Part shown: positions 26,156 to 38,200 of the stretch, one piece after another
Layout: every line of letters begins with the position of its first letter
Numbering within the stretch: the first letter of the stretch is position 1
NCBI GenBank assembly: GCA_024349245.1
Contig: JALDNG010000077.1
Location: 1,173,001-1,237,000 of the forward strand
Reading direction: 5' to 3'
DNA: 64,000 nucleotides
Source of the DNA: Neodontobutis hainanensis
Taxonomy: Eukaryota > Chordata > Actinopteri > Gobiiformes > Odontobutidae
The notes under the pieces: model-generated
What the model saw: the letters and a program-made list of their open reading frames with translations, nothing else
The model's database searches: none
Told to the model about the DNA's origin: nothing
Position numbers and translations under genes: made by a program

Positions 26156-29100
26156 GGAGATTGGCAGTTTTCAACAGATGTGTAGCATGCACTGACAGCA
26201 TGACATCTACTTTGCATGCTCAATATGACACGTTCCACTGCTCCCATGCATATTGTCCCAATGTGAAGTGATAGCACCAGCAGAACCACTCCCCGTTGTC
26301 TTTTCCACATCAATATCATAATGTCTGCTGCACTAAACAGAAGAAAACAGTGCAACGACAGCTGACATGGTTTTAATTTTTATTCTCTCATTTAGATGCT
26401 TTTGATTGACTGTGAGAGCTAAACAAACACACAAAATATACATATACTTTGCATTTGTCTCGTCTGAAAGTGTCTGTGGTATTCGTGTAGCTACAGTAGT
26501 AGTAGTGTCTGGAGGGATGGCTGCACTGATAATCAGTTAACTAAAGTTGTGACGCAAAAGCACACTAAATACTGAGTGTTTTGAGCAATGTAGTGTGATG
26601 ACCAAGTACCTGTTTTTAGTTTATTTATCACCTTTTTCTAATTCATTTGCTGTTTTTAAATGAAGAAATCTGTAATCTCTAGCCCAAATAACGCTAATCG
26701 ATCCGGTTAGATATCTTATTTTTCCTGCTGTGCTCATTATCTGGAATCACAGGTGAGAGAAGCCTTAGCATGCATTACAAATTCAAAAACAGATTCTAGC
26801 CAAAGGCCATTCCTTTACTGTATAATTGTCTCCCTACCAAGTGATTCACTATAATTAAGCCATGGAAGACAGCTCTATTCTCCTGTGAGCGTTCATATTA
26901 GTGCAAGTACAGGCAGCTCTAACAAACAACTCACAGATGATGTGTTTCAAAACAATGGACAGCGATGTTGAGGGAGGTGCAGTATATACGGCTACACATT
27001 TTCACAGGGGAGAATACAATATACACAATGCAACTGCAGGTATAAGGCCTTTGGGGAGGCCTGTCACTGTTATCTTGCCCAAGTCTGTTGTGTTTGTGAA
27101 TGTGTGTGTGCCAGCGGGCTTTGTCTGAAGCAGGAAAAGCTCCAGCTGCTCTGACACAAGCAGGATGCTCGCCGACCCACATAAACCAACAAAAGACAAC
27201 TTTGCATTGATCAGGAACATAAGTTACAAATAGACACTCACATCCTTTCCCGCTCCATTAGCGAGCCAAATCTGACCTCACTTCCACACACAGCCATTTT
27301 ACACTATGTGTTGTGCAAAATAAATTAACAGGAGTGTGCCCTGGTGTAAAAACAGAATACCTCCATTGAGCAAAAATGATGCATGGGTAATTATGTGGTT
27401 GCCCTCAGGATGAAAACAATTTTGGGGACAAAGCAGCCCCAGCAATCACAACAGTGGAGCACTTGTGTCCTACCTATTCAATGGGACATGGGTTGAGGAC
27501 TTGTGGAGTCAAGTGGTTCCAAGCCCGAGCCTGCTCATTTCAACAAAACAATTATCACTGATTTCTGTTTGTTTGTGCTATAAATGGAATTATAGTTACT
27601 GATGTTAGGAGCTACATACTTGCAGCTACATCTTTTGCAAATGTCACAATTGGAAGCAAAGAAGACATGTCAGTGTGATTGTACTCTGTTGGTAGGCTTT
27701 TCATTGCTCCTGTTTCTTAGCCACTTCTCATGCACACACACTCTCTGTTCTCAGTCCAGGGCTATAAATGCAAAAGCCAGGTCAAAGAGATGTTTGTCGA
27801 CATCATGTGCAAGGCGGGTGGGGATAGATGCTGCATGCTAAACAGGCTCCTGCTTCAATCGAGCCAATCAAGTGGCTGTATGAAAATGAGAAAATGTGGT
27901 CCGGGCTCAGACACCTGGCACTAAGACTCTCTCGTCGACGCTGGCTTCTTCCTCTCTCTTATCTCGCTATCTGCCCTCAGACAGCTCTATCAACGCCACT
28001 TCGAGACTTGCATATGGAATCATTAAGATCAATCTTCTTGTCTTCCTCTCCACTTTTTCATTAGCTGAAACAAATAAAGGCTCTGCTTTTCCACAGGCAA
28101 AGGTGCTTTTGGTGGGCATTGTAAGTCTGGCACACACTAAAATAAGTCATAAAGAGCTTACATGATGATTACAACAATAAAAATAAAAATACAGGGTGTG
28201 CTAAGACTTCACATCTCAAACAAAGTCCTGACATAAGCATGGTGTTTTTATTGATGTTGATGGCTTGAGCATTGCCGTGCAAATGTTGATTGTTGTTATA
28301 GTGCTGATTTTTTAAAACTAATACCATTGTTCATTTGGCAGTCCACAGCTTGTGCTTGTCTTCAGTTTGAGATTGGAGCAGCATAGGCATTCCACAGAGA
28401 AAATTGGATCTTTTGTTCAACATCCTACACTGTACAAGTAAGTATAAGATAATCAGTAGGATGATAGGGCCTGCCCAAGAATTGTAGAAACTGAAGAATC
28501 ACAGCTAAAATTAAGTCATTTTGCAGAGTGTGGCCAGACAGAGACAGAAAACAGGTTGATCTCTGTTAGTGGTATTTTCTTTGGCTGTGGAAAGGCTGGA
28601 GGTAACCTGCATAGCGCTTCCGACCAGCAAATACAATCACAGCATACGGGTCACTGCTTGTACTCGCTGAATCCCCCACCTCTGCCTCCACTGGCCAGAT
28701 AAAACCACAGGACAACCCCCTTAAACATGTCTCTTTCCTTCCATCTGTGTTGTTCACACACATACACTCACAGCAGAGTCAGCCCAGACAGGCCCAGTAA
28801 ATCAGCATGCCTGTAAGTAGGTCTCATTGACCCCTCAGGATCCACCAGTGCCTGGATCTCTCTGGATCATCCAGTCAATACATCAATATCCGTCTTGTGT
28901 TTCCCAACCCTATGACTGACCGTCTTCTGACTGAATGTCAAACAGAGATTGGAGTCATCAATTACAAGCGTGACTGTTTGTAAATGAGGCTGCTGTCTAT
29001 AGGAGCAAGCATGGCAACGTGGCAAACACACCCAAACGTATGTACACACACACACTGAAGCATTTTTTCCTTTTGCACAAACAAAAATGCTGCCTACTCC

Positions 29101-29847
29101 CGTGGGAAAGTAGAAGTGGGTCATGAAGAGAGTGGAAAGGCTGCTTTAGGAATCCAATAGAGCAGTTTATACATAAGAAAATCTATAGACTAAAGATCAG
29201 CTGCCGTGCATATACAGTCCGTCAGCTTGAATAGTCTTTCAAGTCAGACGTGCGGCACTCTACTGGAGCCATGCATGAGATGTTAGAGTAATTCAATGGC
29301 TGGCTGTGTTGCGTAGCCATGCAAAAGCACTGCAGCCAAATGGACAACACACAGATAAAGCGTTTAAGCAAAGATTATTCTTTGTGCTAGCACCTGAAAT
29401 GATGGAGCTGCGGAGCTGATTAGCTGGGTCAATACATCTGGCAGGTGCTCAGAGGCCTGTTCTTTTTGCAATAGCTCAGCATACACAACCAAAAACACAC
29501 TGGCCGAGTAACTGAGGCTGAATAATCCACTTTGTCAGGCCTCCAGATTGTGCTTGGCAAAGTGCACTCACAGGTCAAATTCAGTGTCTAGGCACCTTAA
29601 AATGCCTTGAAAGATTCTGCTCAGATCTACTGACATATTCTCACACATGCCATTTTAGAAAGCTTAGTAGCCCATCAATAAAACCGAGACATTTCACTAA
29701 AATCAAAAGGGCAAAAATGACTAGGTTGTGAGAGGTGGATAGAATTGAATTCTTCATGCCAGTTTGTTTCCTACGCATTAACTATACTCTGTGTTGTCTT
29801 CTGCAGCCCATAGCAGTGACAGAACAATGTAGCAGGATGTGTCTCAC

Positions 29848-30175
29848 CTCTGGCAGTGGCATGCCGTTGATGATAAGGTCTGGCTGCTGGTGGCCCTGTC
29901 CGGGGAACGGATGCTGGTAGCCATGGTTAGGGGCAGTGTTCCGTGAGTTCTGGTTCTCCACGTTAAGGAAGGTGCTCTCTGAACGCCTGCAGCCCAGAGG
30001 CAGGCTCTGCTGGTGGTAGTCGAAGTAGTTGAGCGAAGAGGTGAGAGATGAACAACTCACCACATTCATCTTGTCTGTTTCCTCCACGTCTCGTGGCACC
30101 AGCCGGATGTCGTTCTTGCTCAGCTTTTTCTTTTTGCTGGACTTCTTCTGGTTGCCGTATGAGTACTCCGCCACC
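29848..30175 (-). CDS. pcdh19: protocadherin-19, coding exon 2 (cytoplasmic tail with conserved motifs)
   Basis: A 328-nt exon: one base completing the Arg codon split with exon 1, then 109 codons ending in PLPE. It starts VAEYSYG, continues with a lysine-rich patch (KKSSKKKKLSKND), then IRLVPRDVEETDKMNVVSCS, SLNYFDYHQQ and CRRSESTFLNVENQ, and ends QQPDLIINGMPLPE. These blocks match PCDH19 almost residue for residue and include the conserved motifs shared by delta-2 protocadherins (around SLNYFDYHQQ and CRRSESTFLNVENQ). The lysine patch resembles a nuclear localisation signal; that is inference. The acceptor is TTGCGCAG and the donor is GAG followed by GTGAGA. Mammalian PCDH19 has an additional small optional exon in front of this one; I found no counterpart here. 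Confidence 0.95.
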
Positions 30176-33081
30176 CTGCGCAAGTAGAAGAAACTGAACA
30201 GACTCAATAAAGCAGTGCTCTGTCTTCCACTGCCCGTGTAAACACAGTCATAAAGCAATGCTTATCATTCCAGCAAGAGCACTGTTCAACCATGGACATT
30301 AATGTAGACAAAATCTTCTTTAACAATTAAGTTTCAACATATTTATAGTAATTTGCTCAACCAATATGCAGTCTATGTCTGACTGAGCCATGTACAAAAA
30401 CAAAAAGCTTTGTGTGAGGCCAGTGTAAGCTTTTGAACATCCTAGCTGCAGATGGTAATTAACTTCACTTAATAAAGAATTTGGAATAAATAATCTTTCT
30501 AAAATTGGCACATGCATCAAAACTTATAGACTGTAATTCTGCACCTGCTTTATTCTTATAAGTATGTTTTACACAGAAGTGTACTCAAATGTAACTGTTT
30601 ACTAGAGCTGTATAGAGGAGGCAACTACTCATTGTTTGTGTCCAGGGCTAGAACCGCACACTTTAAAGTGACTTCCCATGTTACATTAAAGTTTCTTGTT
30701 TGCATTTGCATGCTCAACAATTGACATGTAACAAACAGGCAGACAATATGCAAACATGCCAAAACCACACAACCAAAGCAAACGATTGGGCTGAGCAGCA
30801 CTACCGGTCTATGCAATTATATTCAAAGCACATACAGTAACCCACACTAATTCCATTTTTTCTTCCATTATCAGGCGGGTCCAATGGCTATATGGAGTGC
30901 GAGAGAACTGCAGATTCAAATTCATTTAGCTGCTTTCAGTTGCTGCTGCAAACTTGAACTGAGTCATTTGACTTTAATAGGAGCAAATGAGCAACACCGC
31001 CATGTTTTATCAAAGGCTCCTCAGACTTGGGGAAATAACCGTTCTTCCCTGAGACTTGCAGTTTTACAAGTCTCTAGCCCAGAACAGATGCTACATTTTC
31101 TGTAGTAATGACTTCTAACTTCGTAAGCCACATTCCTTATGATGTGCTGTTTGTACCATCAGCATTACTTCCAATTCCATATTTATCCTTACAGCGTGGA
31201 GCATATGGTTTATTATCTTTGCTATAAAATCCATAAACATGAAAAGTACTTCCCTTGCTTCAAATCCTTCACAAAAGTATACCTGGATCATGTGCAATGC
31301 CTATAGTACAGTGGCCCTGCTGACTTACGTTAAACAATAAACTATTTGTAATCCTCTGTCACTTCTACATTACACGAGAGGACAGGCTTCCATGTAGTTT
31401 GTCTTATTCATTTTTTTTTGCCTTTTGAGGGGGTCATAACTGCTCCTACTCCTCTTTTGTCGGTCTTTTATTTAAAGGAAACAAATATAGGCAGCTGCCA
31501 GGAGTCAAAAATACTCCATCAAATTTATTTTCCCTTTTAACGTTTTAAACATGTTGTCTCCACAGTCCACAGCCCAAATTGAAATCTGGGTAATGGAAAT
31601 CTTCAGAGTCAGGCAGACCGACAGAGGGACAAGCAATGAATTTGAGATAAGTGCTGTTCAAATTCAAGGTGGCAACTGAGAAGAAGCACATATCAGGAGT
31701 GATTAAAGCACCCAGGAGGGAGGGACGCTCACACAACCAGAGTCAAGTGCTGTGAGCAGTGTGCATTCACAATCTGCTGTGCCCATTACTGTTACCTCTG
31801 CCAATAAGACAGTTCAGTTCTAATTTCAAGTGAGGGCTAGATTTTAACACTATGTCTCCCTAATGTGAAAGCTGAATGAATACAACAGTCTGTGTAAAAT
31901 CATTTTTTATTACACTGCCCCTTTGATTTATATTGCCTTACATTTGAAAAAAAAACCTAAATATAACATAAATATAAAGCATTTTTCTCCACTTCTGTAA
32001 GCATTACGAGGATTTTGGCCCACTCCATATTTGTCCTTGCAGGGGGGAAAGGTCATGATAGGAAGGGCACAAGCCCCTCCTAGGCTCCCTGTAGATATGT
32101 TTATGCATAATGGTTCTGCTTTTTAAATAATAATATTGTAACTATTATAACACTATAGCTTCCTGGAATACACAATATTTTACACAGTTTATTTAGATTT
32201 AGAAAGTAATTCAAAAGTCTGCTAATGTCCTAAACAGGTCCAAGAATTTCATAAGCTAATAAATAAATCTCTGTAAATATTTCTATTTTAAATCAATAAT
32301 GTTAAGCAAGAAAAAACGACAATGTTGCAGCTTAGATTATATTATTTGGACTAGCAGCTTGAAAATTGTGTAACTTTACTTTAAATTGACCAAATTATGT
32401 TTGGAGCCAAATATGATTATAGCTCCAGGTTAAATTCTCAAATCCAATCTATATGTAAATTTATAGTTGTAACATGGCACAGGGAAATCAAAGGCAGAGT
32501 CGATGCTCAGATTGATGAACTAAACAGCAGCTTCATGTGCACAACCTGGAAAATAATAATCTGGGATGCAACCTCAGAGCTTTTATATAATGGCTTCTTC
32601 TAAATTATTTTATGTCATGTTATTGATTTGATATCACATGATTGTGCAATAGAAAGGAATAAATAGTGATTCAGTGACAATAGATAAGAAGCAATTAGTC
32701 TTGCTGCATATGATGCATAAAAATGTCTTGTGGTGCTATTGAACTGAGGGGACATTAATTGTCAGGCAACACAGCCGCAAATTGGACATGACAGTTCGGG
32801 CTGTCGTATTTATGAGTCAATTGGTTACAATAAAAGGATTAAATCAATCAATCACAACGCCATAAGATGGAACAGAGGCCCCTTTAACGGAATGTAAGTG
32901 GCAGAAAAGCCATCCTCTGTTTCTAAATATGGCAGTGAAAACTAAAATCTGCAGTCCTCATATCGTGGCCTGTACATGCTGCATGACAAAAGAAACAGAT
33001 TGAAGATAAATCACAGCGTCTCATGCTCGCCCCCTCCTCATCTCAAACACATATATTCAACACATCAGATTTGAACAGTAC
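30176..33081 (-). other. pcdh19: pcdh19 intron 1
   Basis: A 2.9-kb intron between donor GTACTG after exon 1 and acceptor GCGCAG before exon 2. It is A+T-rich, with only short chance open frames. I see no recognisable mobile element and no clear optional exon. Confidence 0.85.
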
Positions 33082-35212
33082 CTGCAGTTGTATGTCCGGA
33101 TTTCCTTGTTGTCCCTCTTGCATTTTACCGCCACAAAGATCATGGTGACAAACAGGATTGCAGCAATAGAGCCCAGGGCAATGATGAAGATGAGGGACAA
33201 GTTGACCGGTCCAATAGACTCCTGTGCGTTGAGGTCTGGCGACAGGTACACAACAATGTAGGCCGATGCAGACAGGGCGGGCTTGCCGTGGTCCCTCGCC
33301 ACCACTGTTATCTCGTAGGTGGATTTGGCATTTTCTCCAAACAGCCTTGTGGATCGCACCTCGCCGTTCACCTGATCAATCTCAAAATAAGCCCTGTCCC
33401 CTTCTGAGATGGTGTAAGTCAATCTGCCGTTCTCCCCTTCATCATAGTCATCTGCTTTTACCTGGGTCACCATGTAACCCACGCCTGCGTTTCTAGGGAT
33501 CGACACCTCGGCTGTGCCATTCACTAAAGGGGGGTTTGTCATAACTGGGGTGTTGTCATTCACATCCAGGACAACGATACGAACTGTGGCGTTGCTTGAC
33601 AGTGATGGATTGCCATTGTCTCTGGCCAGAACTTTAAAATCAAAAGTCCTGGTGTATTCATGGTCGAATGATCTCATAGAATAGATGCGACCTGATGGGT
33701 TTATACTGACATATGTGTTTACATCCATGTGCTTTATCTCACCAGGGACTATAGAGTATGACACAGTGCCATTCATCCCTAAATCAGGGTCTTCAGCTGC
33801 TACTTCTAGCAAACAAGACCCAGGCAGGTTGTTTTCCATGACCATCTCTTGATAGTGTGGCTTTAAGAAAAGGGGAGGGTTATCGTTTTCGTCCGTAACT
33901 TTGACCACAAGTGATTTAGTGGCGCGTAAAGGAGGGATGCCGCTGTCCTCAGCTTGTATTGTGAGGTTATATGTGTCCTTTTGCTCTCTATCCAGCCTGC
34001 CATCAACAAGTATAGTAGAGAAGCTCTCATATTCTTGAAGCCTAAACGGAACATTGCCCTGGAGCCTGCACTGCACTTTCCCATTCGCCCCAGAGTCTTT
34101 ATCGGACACCCTGACTAACGCGATGACATATCCTCGCTGTGCATTCTCACTAACTTCCACCATCTCCGTGTTGAGTGACAGCAGACTGATGACAGGCGGG
34201 TTATCGTTCATGTCCATCACGTTGACTGTGACTTTGCAGTGGGCAGGTATAGAGTTCGGACCTAAATCTTTGGCTTGGACGTCTATCTCGTAGATTTGAG
34301 TGCTTTCGTAATCCAAAACGCCGTTGACTGTAATGACCCCGGTTCTAGGGTCAATTTTAAATGCGTCCCTTGTTTTTTCAGTGACGTAGCTGTTGAAAGA
34401 GTACACTACCTCTCCATTGGTGCCCTCATCAGGATCTGTCGCGTTCAAGTCTATGACTATAGTGTTAATTGGTGAGTTCTCCATCACATTGACTGTGTAT
34501 ACCGGCTCGTCAAACACTGGGTTATTATCATTAGAGTCTATCACCTTGATGTTTAACTGGACCGCGCCTATTTTCGGCGGGTCCCCTCCATCCTCTGCGC
34601 TTAGTTCATAAGTATAGTGTGATTGGGTTTCCCTGTCGAGTGATTTCTGCACTACAAGCTCTGCAATCTTCGAGCCGTCGCCTCTGGTCTTGATTTCTAG
34701 TCCGAAAAGCTCATTGGGAGTGATGGAATATGACTGCACTCCAAAGATTCCCGAGTCCGGATCGCTTGCCCCCTCTAGGGGAAAGCGCGTACCAGGGGCG
34801 GCGTTTTCCGAAATTTCAATGTCAATGTGACTAGTTGGGAATCTGGGTGCGTTATCGTTCAAATCCTCTATTTCAACTTTGATGACGCAGATCTCCATAG
34901 AGTTTGACATCACTTCGAGGGAAATAATGCACTTGGGGTTCTGTCGACAAACTACATCCCGGTCGATTTTCATTTGGGTTGTAAGGATTCCACCGGACTC
35001 AGTTCCACCCATCGCGGCTCTGAATTTGAAATAACCCTTAAGTACGGCGGCTGCGGTGAAATCTGAAATCCTTGCTTTAACGCGTCCTTTGTCACGTTTC
35101 CAATCACAGAGCCGGGCTTCATCTCCTCGTTTATTCCATATTTGAGGTTAATCACAGCCTCAGCCCCGACCCAAAACAACAAGAACACCACAATTAACTG
35201 GATTAACTCCAT
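33082..35212 (-). CDS. pcdh19: protocadherin-19, coding exon 1 (signal peptide, six cadherin repeats, membrane segment); frame broken near 35000
   Basis: Encodes the adhesive ectodomain of protocadherin-19, a delta-2 protocadherin that mediates calcium-dependent neuronal cell adhesion and works with N-cadherin. The ATG at 35212 opens a signal peptide (MELIQLIVVFLLFWVGAEA) followed by VINLKYG, the usual start of the mature family protein. Calcium-binding linkers DLNDN (34851-34865), DSNDN (about 34530), DMNDN (about 34210), DENDN (about 33885) and DVNDN (about 33555) separate six cadherin repeats. The membrane segment LSLIFIIALGSIAAILFVTM lies near 33130-33200, then CKRDNKEIRTYNC. The donor is CAG followed by GTACTG. 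The frame from the ATG stops near 34970, while the rest of the ectodomain reads in another frame, open from about 35025. The switch falls around 34990-35005, between EPRWVEL and ESGGILTTQ. Exon length 2131 nt is off phase by one; a 7-nt loss would fit. The ATG at 35012 has good context but would lose the signal peptide and the start of EC1, so I do not take it as the start. Confidence 0.93.
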
Positions 35213-38200
35213 ATCCTTGCTCTGTATTGTACCTGTTGACTTTTCTTTGCCTAAATGTGGACAATTACGCACGCGCACCAAAGAACGCACGTCTCATCTC
35301 ATTCAGAAAGTCCGCTGAATTTGTTTGCGTTTAACATGAGAAATTCTAACAAGTGTCCTACTTCACTCTCGAAGCACATCCTCCGATGGACTGCAGCGGC
35401 ATGGACCTCACTACACTGCTGGAGCCGTGTAAATCCACGCAGCTCTCGTCAGGCGGCTGTTACGCACGACTCGAAGCACAAACTGTCCATTTTTAAGTGG
35501 ATCAAAGGGAAAGAAAACACATAAATACGAATTCCTTTAAGTGAGTTAGTCCAGAAAATAAAAAAAAAGAATCCCCCGCTGCGGTCATATAACAGACTTC
35601 ATATAACTGCACATCTTACTTGACTTGATGCAAAATAATTCAGTCCGAGTACACTAAATGAGAATTGCTGGAATGTCACCACACCGTTGAAGTCCCGATT
35701 ATCTTCTCATCCCAAGCTTTCACTCTTTAATTAATTTCCCACTTGGAAGCAAGGCTGCAAAATATCCCGAGAAGGAGTCCACTGCAAAAAGAAGCAATCC
35801 GCCGTGGCCGTGGAGGGAGTGGACGATGCACTTAAACCCATGTCATGTTGGGGCTGCAGCAGTAGAAGCCTATATCCAGGAGGAGACAGCAGTCAGTGTG
35901 TCGTCTGTGTCTGTGGCACACTCCGAACGAGCGCTCCTCTCGCTTCACTGGCGCAAACTGGCGGCCGCGCGGCTCCTAGCCCAGCGCTCAGTCTCAGGAC
36001 CCGCATTCCCCCTCAGCCAATCAGAGGTTACACAGGAGGCTCTTAGAGCTGCTGGTGGGCGGGGCCAAGCACAGCGAGCAACTACCTGTTCTGTTCTCTC
36101 TCCTTCTTTCTCTTTTTTAATTTTTTTTTTTGCAGATGGACGAGGCGACGGGCAATTACAGCTTTACAAGTTGAAACACGAAGCAGTGATATTAGATGAG
36201 TTTCAAAAGTGGGGTCTCTCTCCATTTTTCTCATACACTTTTTGCGCGGCCCCACGGGAGTCTTTTACAGGGTTCCCACGAGTAAAGAGAATCATATTTC
36301 CTCGTCGGAGATGCTATACGGATCATTTTTCAGATTCTTGTGCCGGTGCGTCTTATCTGTATTATTATGAACACGGAACCTGTAGTGCAGATATCATCTC
36401 TGAACGGGTAGTAAGCTATTTACCCAGCCCCTATGGCACCAACATCTTACGCCTGTTGATGTAGAGCTCTTGCAACTCTAAACATTCCGTTACATCATTT
36501 ATATTCCGCATTTACAGTGTTATAATACAGTAGACCATGTCTAAGGCAGTTCTCAATGACGAGCAGAGTTTATGGATTATCATCTAGAAACTCACTGAAC
36601 ATACTTACATATTGCCATGGGCCAAATCAATACACACCAAAGGAAAATCTGCAGAGTAAATATAATGAGAACCTTAATCAAATGTTATTTTATATGATGC
36701 GCTCTCCAGATTGTCATAAATTGGTTTATTTAAGGTCACAAACAATGGCGAGCTGTCTAGGTTAATTAATAGCAGCTATAGGTATTGAATTGGGAATGTG
36801 TTAAGATTATAATGAGAAATAATACGAAAGTGATGGGTCTGGATAATTTAGTGCGTAATTATGATATGAAACTGTGAAAGCAACACAATATTAGGTCGTA
36901 TTTATTGTTTTAATGTATGCAGACGTTACACATAGAGAGCTCAAGTCAAGTCAAGTAAAGAAAGGACTGTGTGAATGTTAAAGTTCATCGAACAGGGCGA
37001 CACATATGGCGCACTCGCACAGGAATCTCCTCTTTTGCACAGAAGCGTCGGCCAGCCTCCTCTTCCACAGTCTGCTCCTCTCACCAGCTCCCGGCATCAC
37101 ATCCTGTCGACACCGGGCCGCTTTCAAAGTCACAAGGGTGACACCTAGCGTCCGCACCGGTCACAACTCCCATCTGTGTCTTTTTCCACTTGCCCCCCAA
37201 AAAACAACAGCGTGCCATAAGAATAACAACGAAACACGGCGCCAAATCAATTTCCCTTTTTTTTTTTACATTGCAATAGAAGTCGGCAGTTTGACCACAA
37301 TTAATTCACTGTGCAAGAGGTGAATTAGCACTAAGCCATATCCAATTCATTCCCAATCAATAAAGGGAGATTGAACTGTACGTGGAAAGAAAAAATAAGG
37401 TCACTGCCGGAGATGAAGTTCATGTTTTACATTCATTTATGCCTTTCCTTTTACAAAAGCATTCTAGATTTAATAAGATATGGACTTTACAGGTCTGCTT
37501 TAGAGAAAGACTGACACCTAAGACCTCTAAATAAACACCACTCAATAATGCATTTGATTGCCTAAGTAGAAAGTTGAAGATATAATTCCTGCTCAAAGCA
37601 TTGGCTATAAATCATTTTGCAACAAGAGTGAAGGATCAGGCGTTGCTGTCTCTAAATGGGAGTCTAACACTTCAGATGTAATTTGTGTGCTTGTTGAAAA
37701 TATATCTCTTCTTATTTTCTCGTATAATGCAATCGCATCCTTGACAAACAAGCCAGTACAAACAAAGCTCCTTCCCTTTCATCAAAAAGCTGCTTAAAAC
37801 AAGCACCAGAGACATCTTTAAAAGCTCATAAATACTTAATGGCAGTTTGTTAAACAACCTTAGGCCCTAACAACAGGGCACAGTTTTTCCTTTGGGCTCT
37901 CCAGAGGTTGTGAATGACATATAGCGCTGTCTTGGGGTGGACTTGCATTGCCCTTTCAACTGCCAACGGAGCACTTCAAACTGCAGTGTAGCGAGTGATC
38001 GAAGTAACACTGCAATAATGTAATAAAAGGATAGCTCCAAAGTGGGCCCAGTGCTACTCAGCAAAAAAATATTAAAATATATCAGTGTGAATCCTTAAAC
38101 AATGTTGAAAGTCATCTTACCAGAGTTGTCCCATGTTGAAAATAAATACATAAATCCATTTGGTAACTTACACACTGGTTTGTTTGCAGTAAAATCCTTT

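Larger units (their letters stand above)
6261..29847 (-). other. pcdh19: pcdh19 intron 2 (23.6 kb)
   Basis: A large intron between exon 2 (donor GTGAGA) and exon 3. Except for the hAT-like element and simple repeats listed separately, it is mostly complex single-copy-looking DNA. Open frames are all short, lack domains and overlap one another on both strands, as expected by chance. A+T-rich blocks with TAATTA sites (for example 8205-8270) and a G-rich run at 10750-10773 are noted as findings. I see no nested gene and no structural RNA. Confidence 0.8.

Noticed and set aside
26002..26355. A 117-codon minus-strand frame containing a Thr-His repeat
   Set aside because: The repeat is the translated (GT)n microsatellite; no other coding evidence.
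33266..34611. Several plus-strand open frames within pcdh19 exon 1
   Set aside because: Antisense shadows of the conserved minus-strand coding sequence.
35010..35012. ATG with good context as an alternative pcdh19 start
   Set aside because: It would remove the signal peptide and the first strands of EC1; an upstream segment with clear family similarity exists in another frame.
35826..36464. A 212-codon plus-strand open frame across the CpG-rich region
   Set aside because: No domain, low-complexity Phe-rich middle caused by a T-run, and it lies in the promoter-like region where stop codons are rare. Treated as chance.
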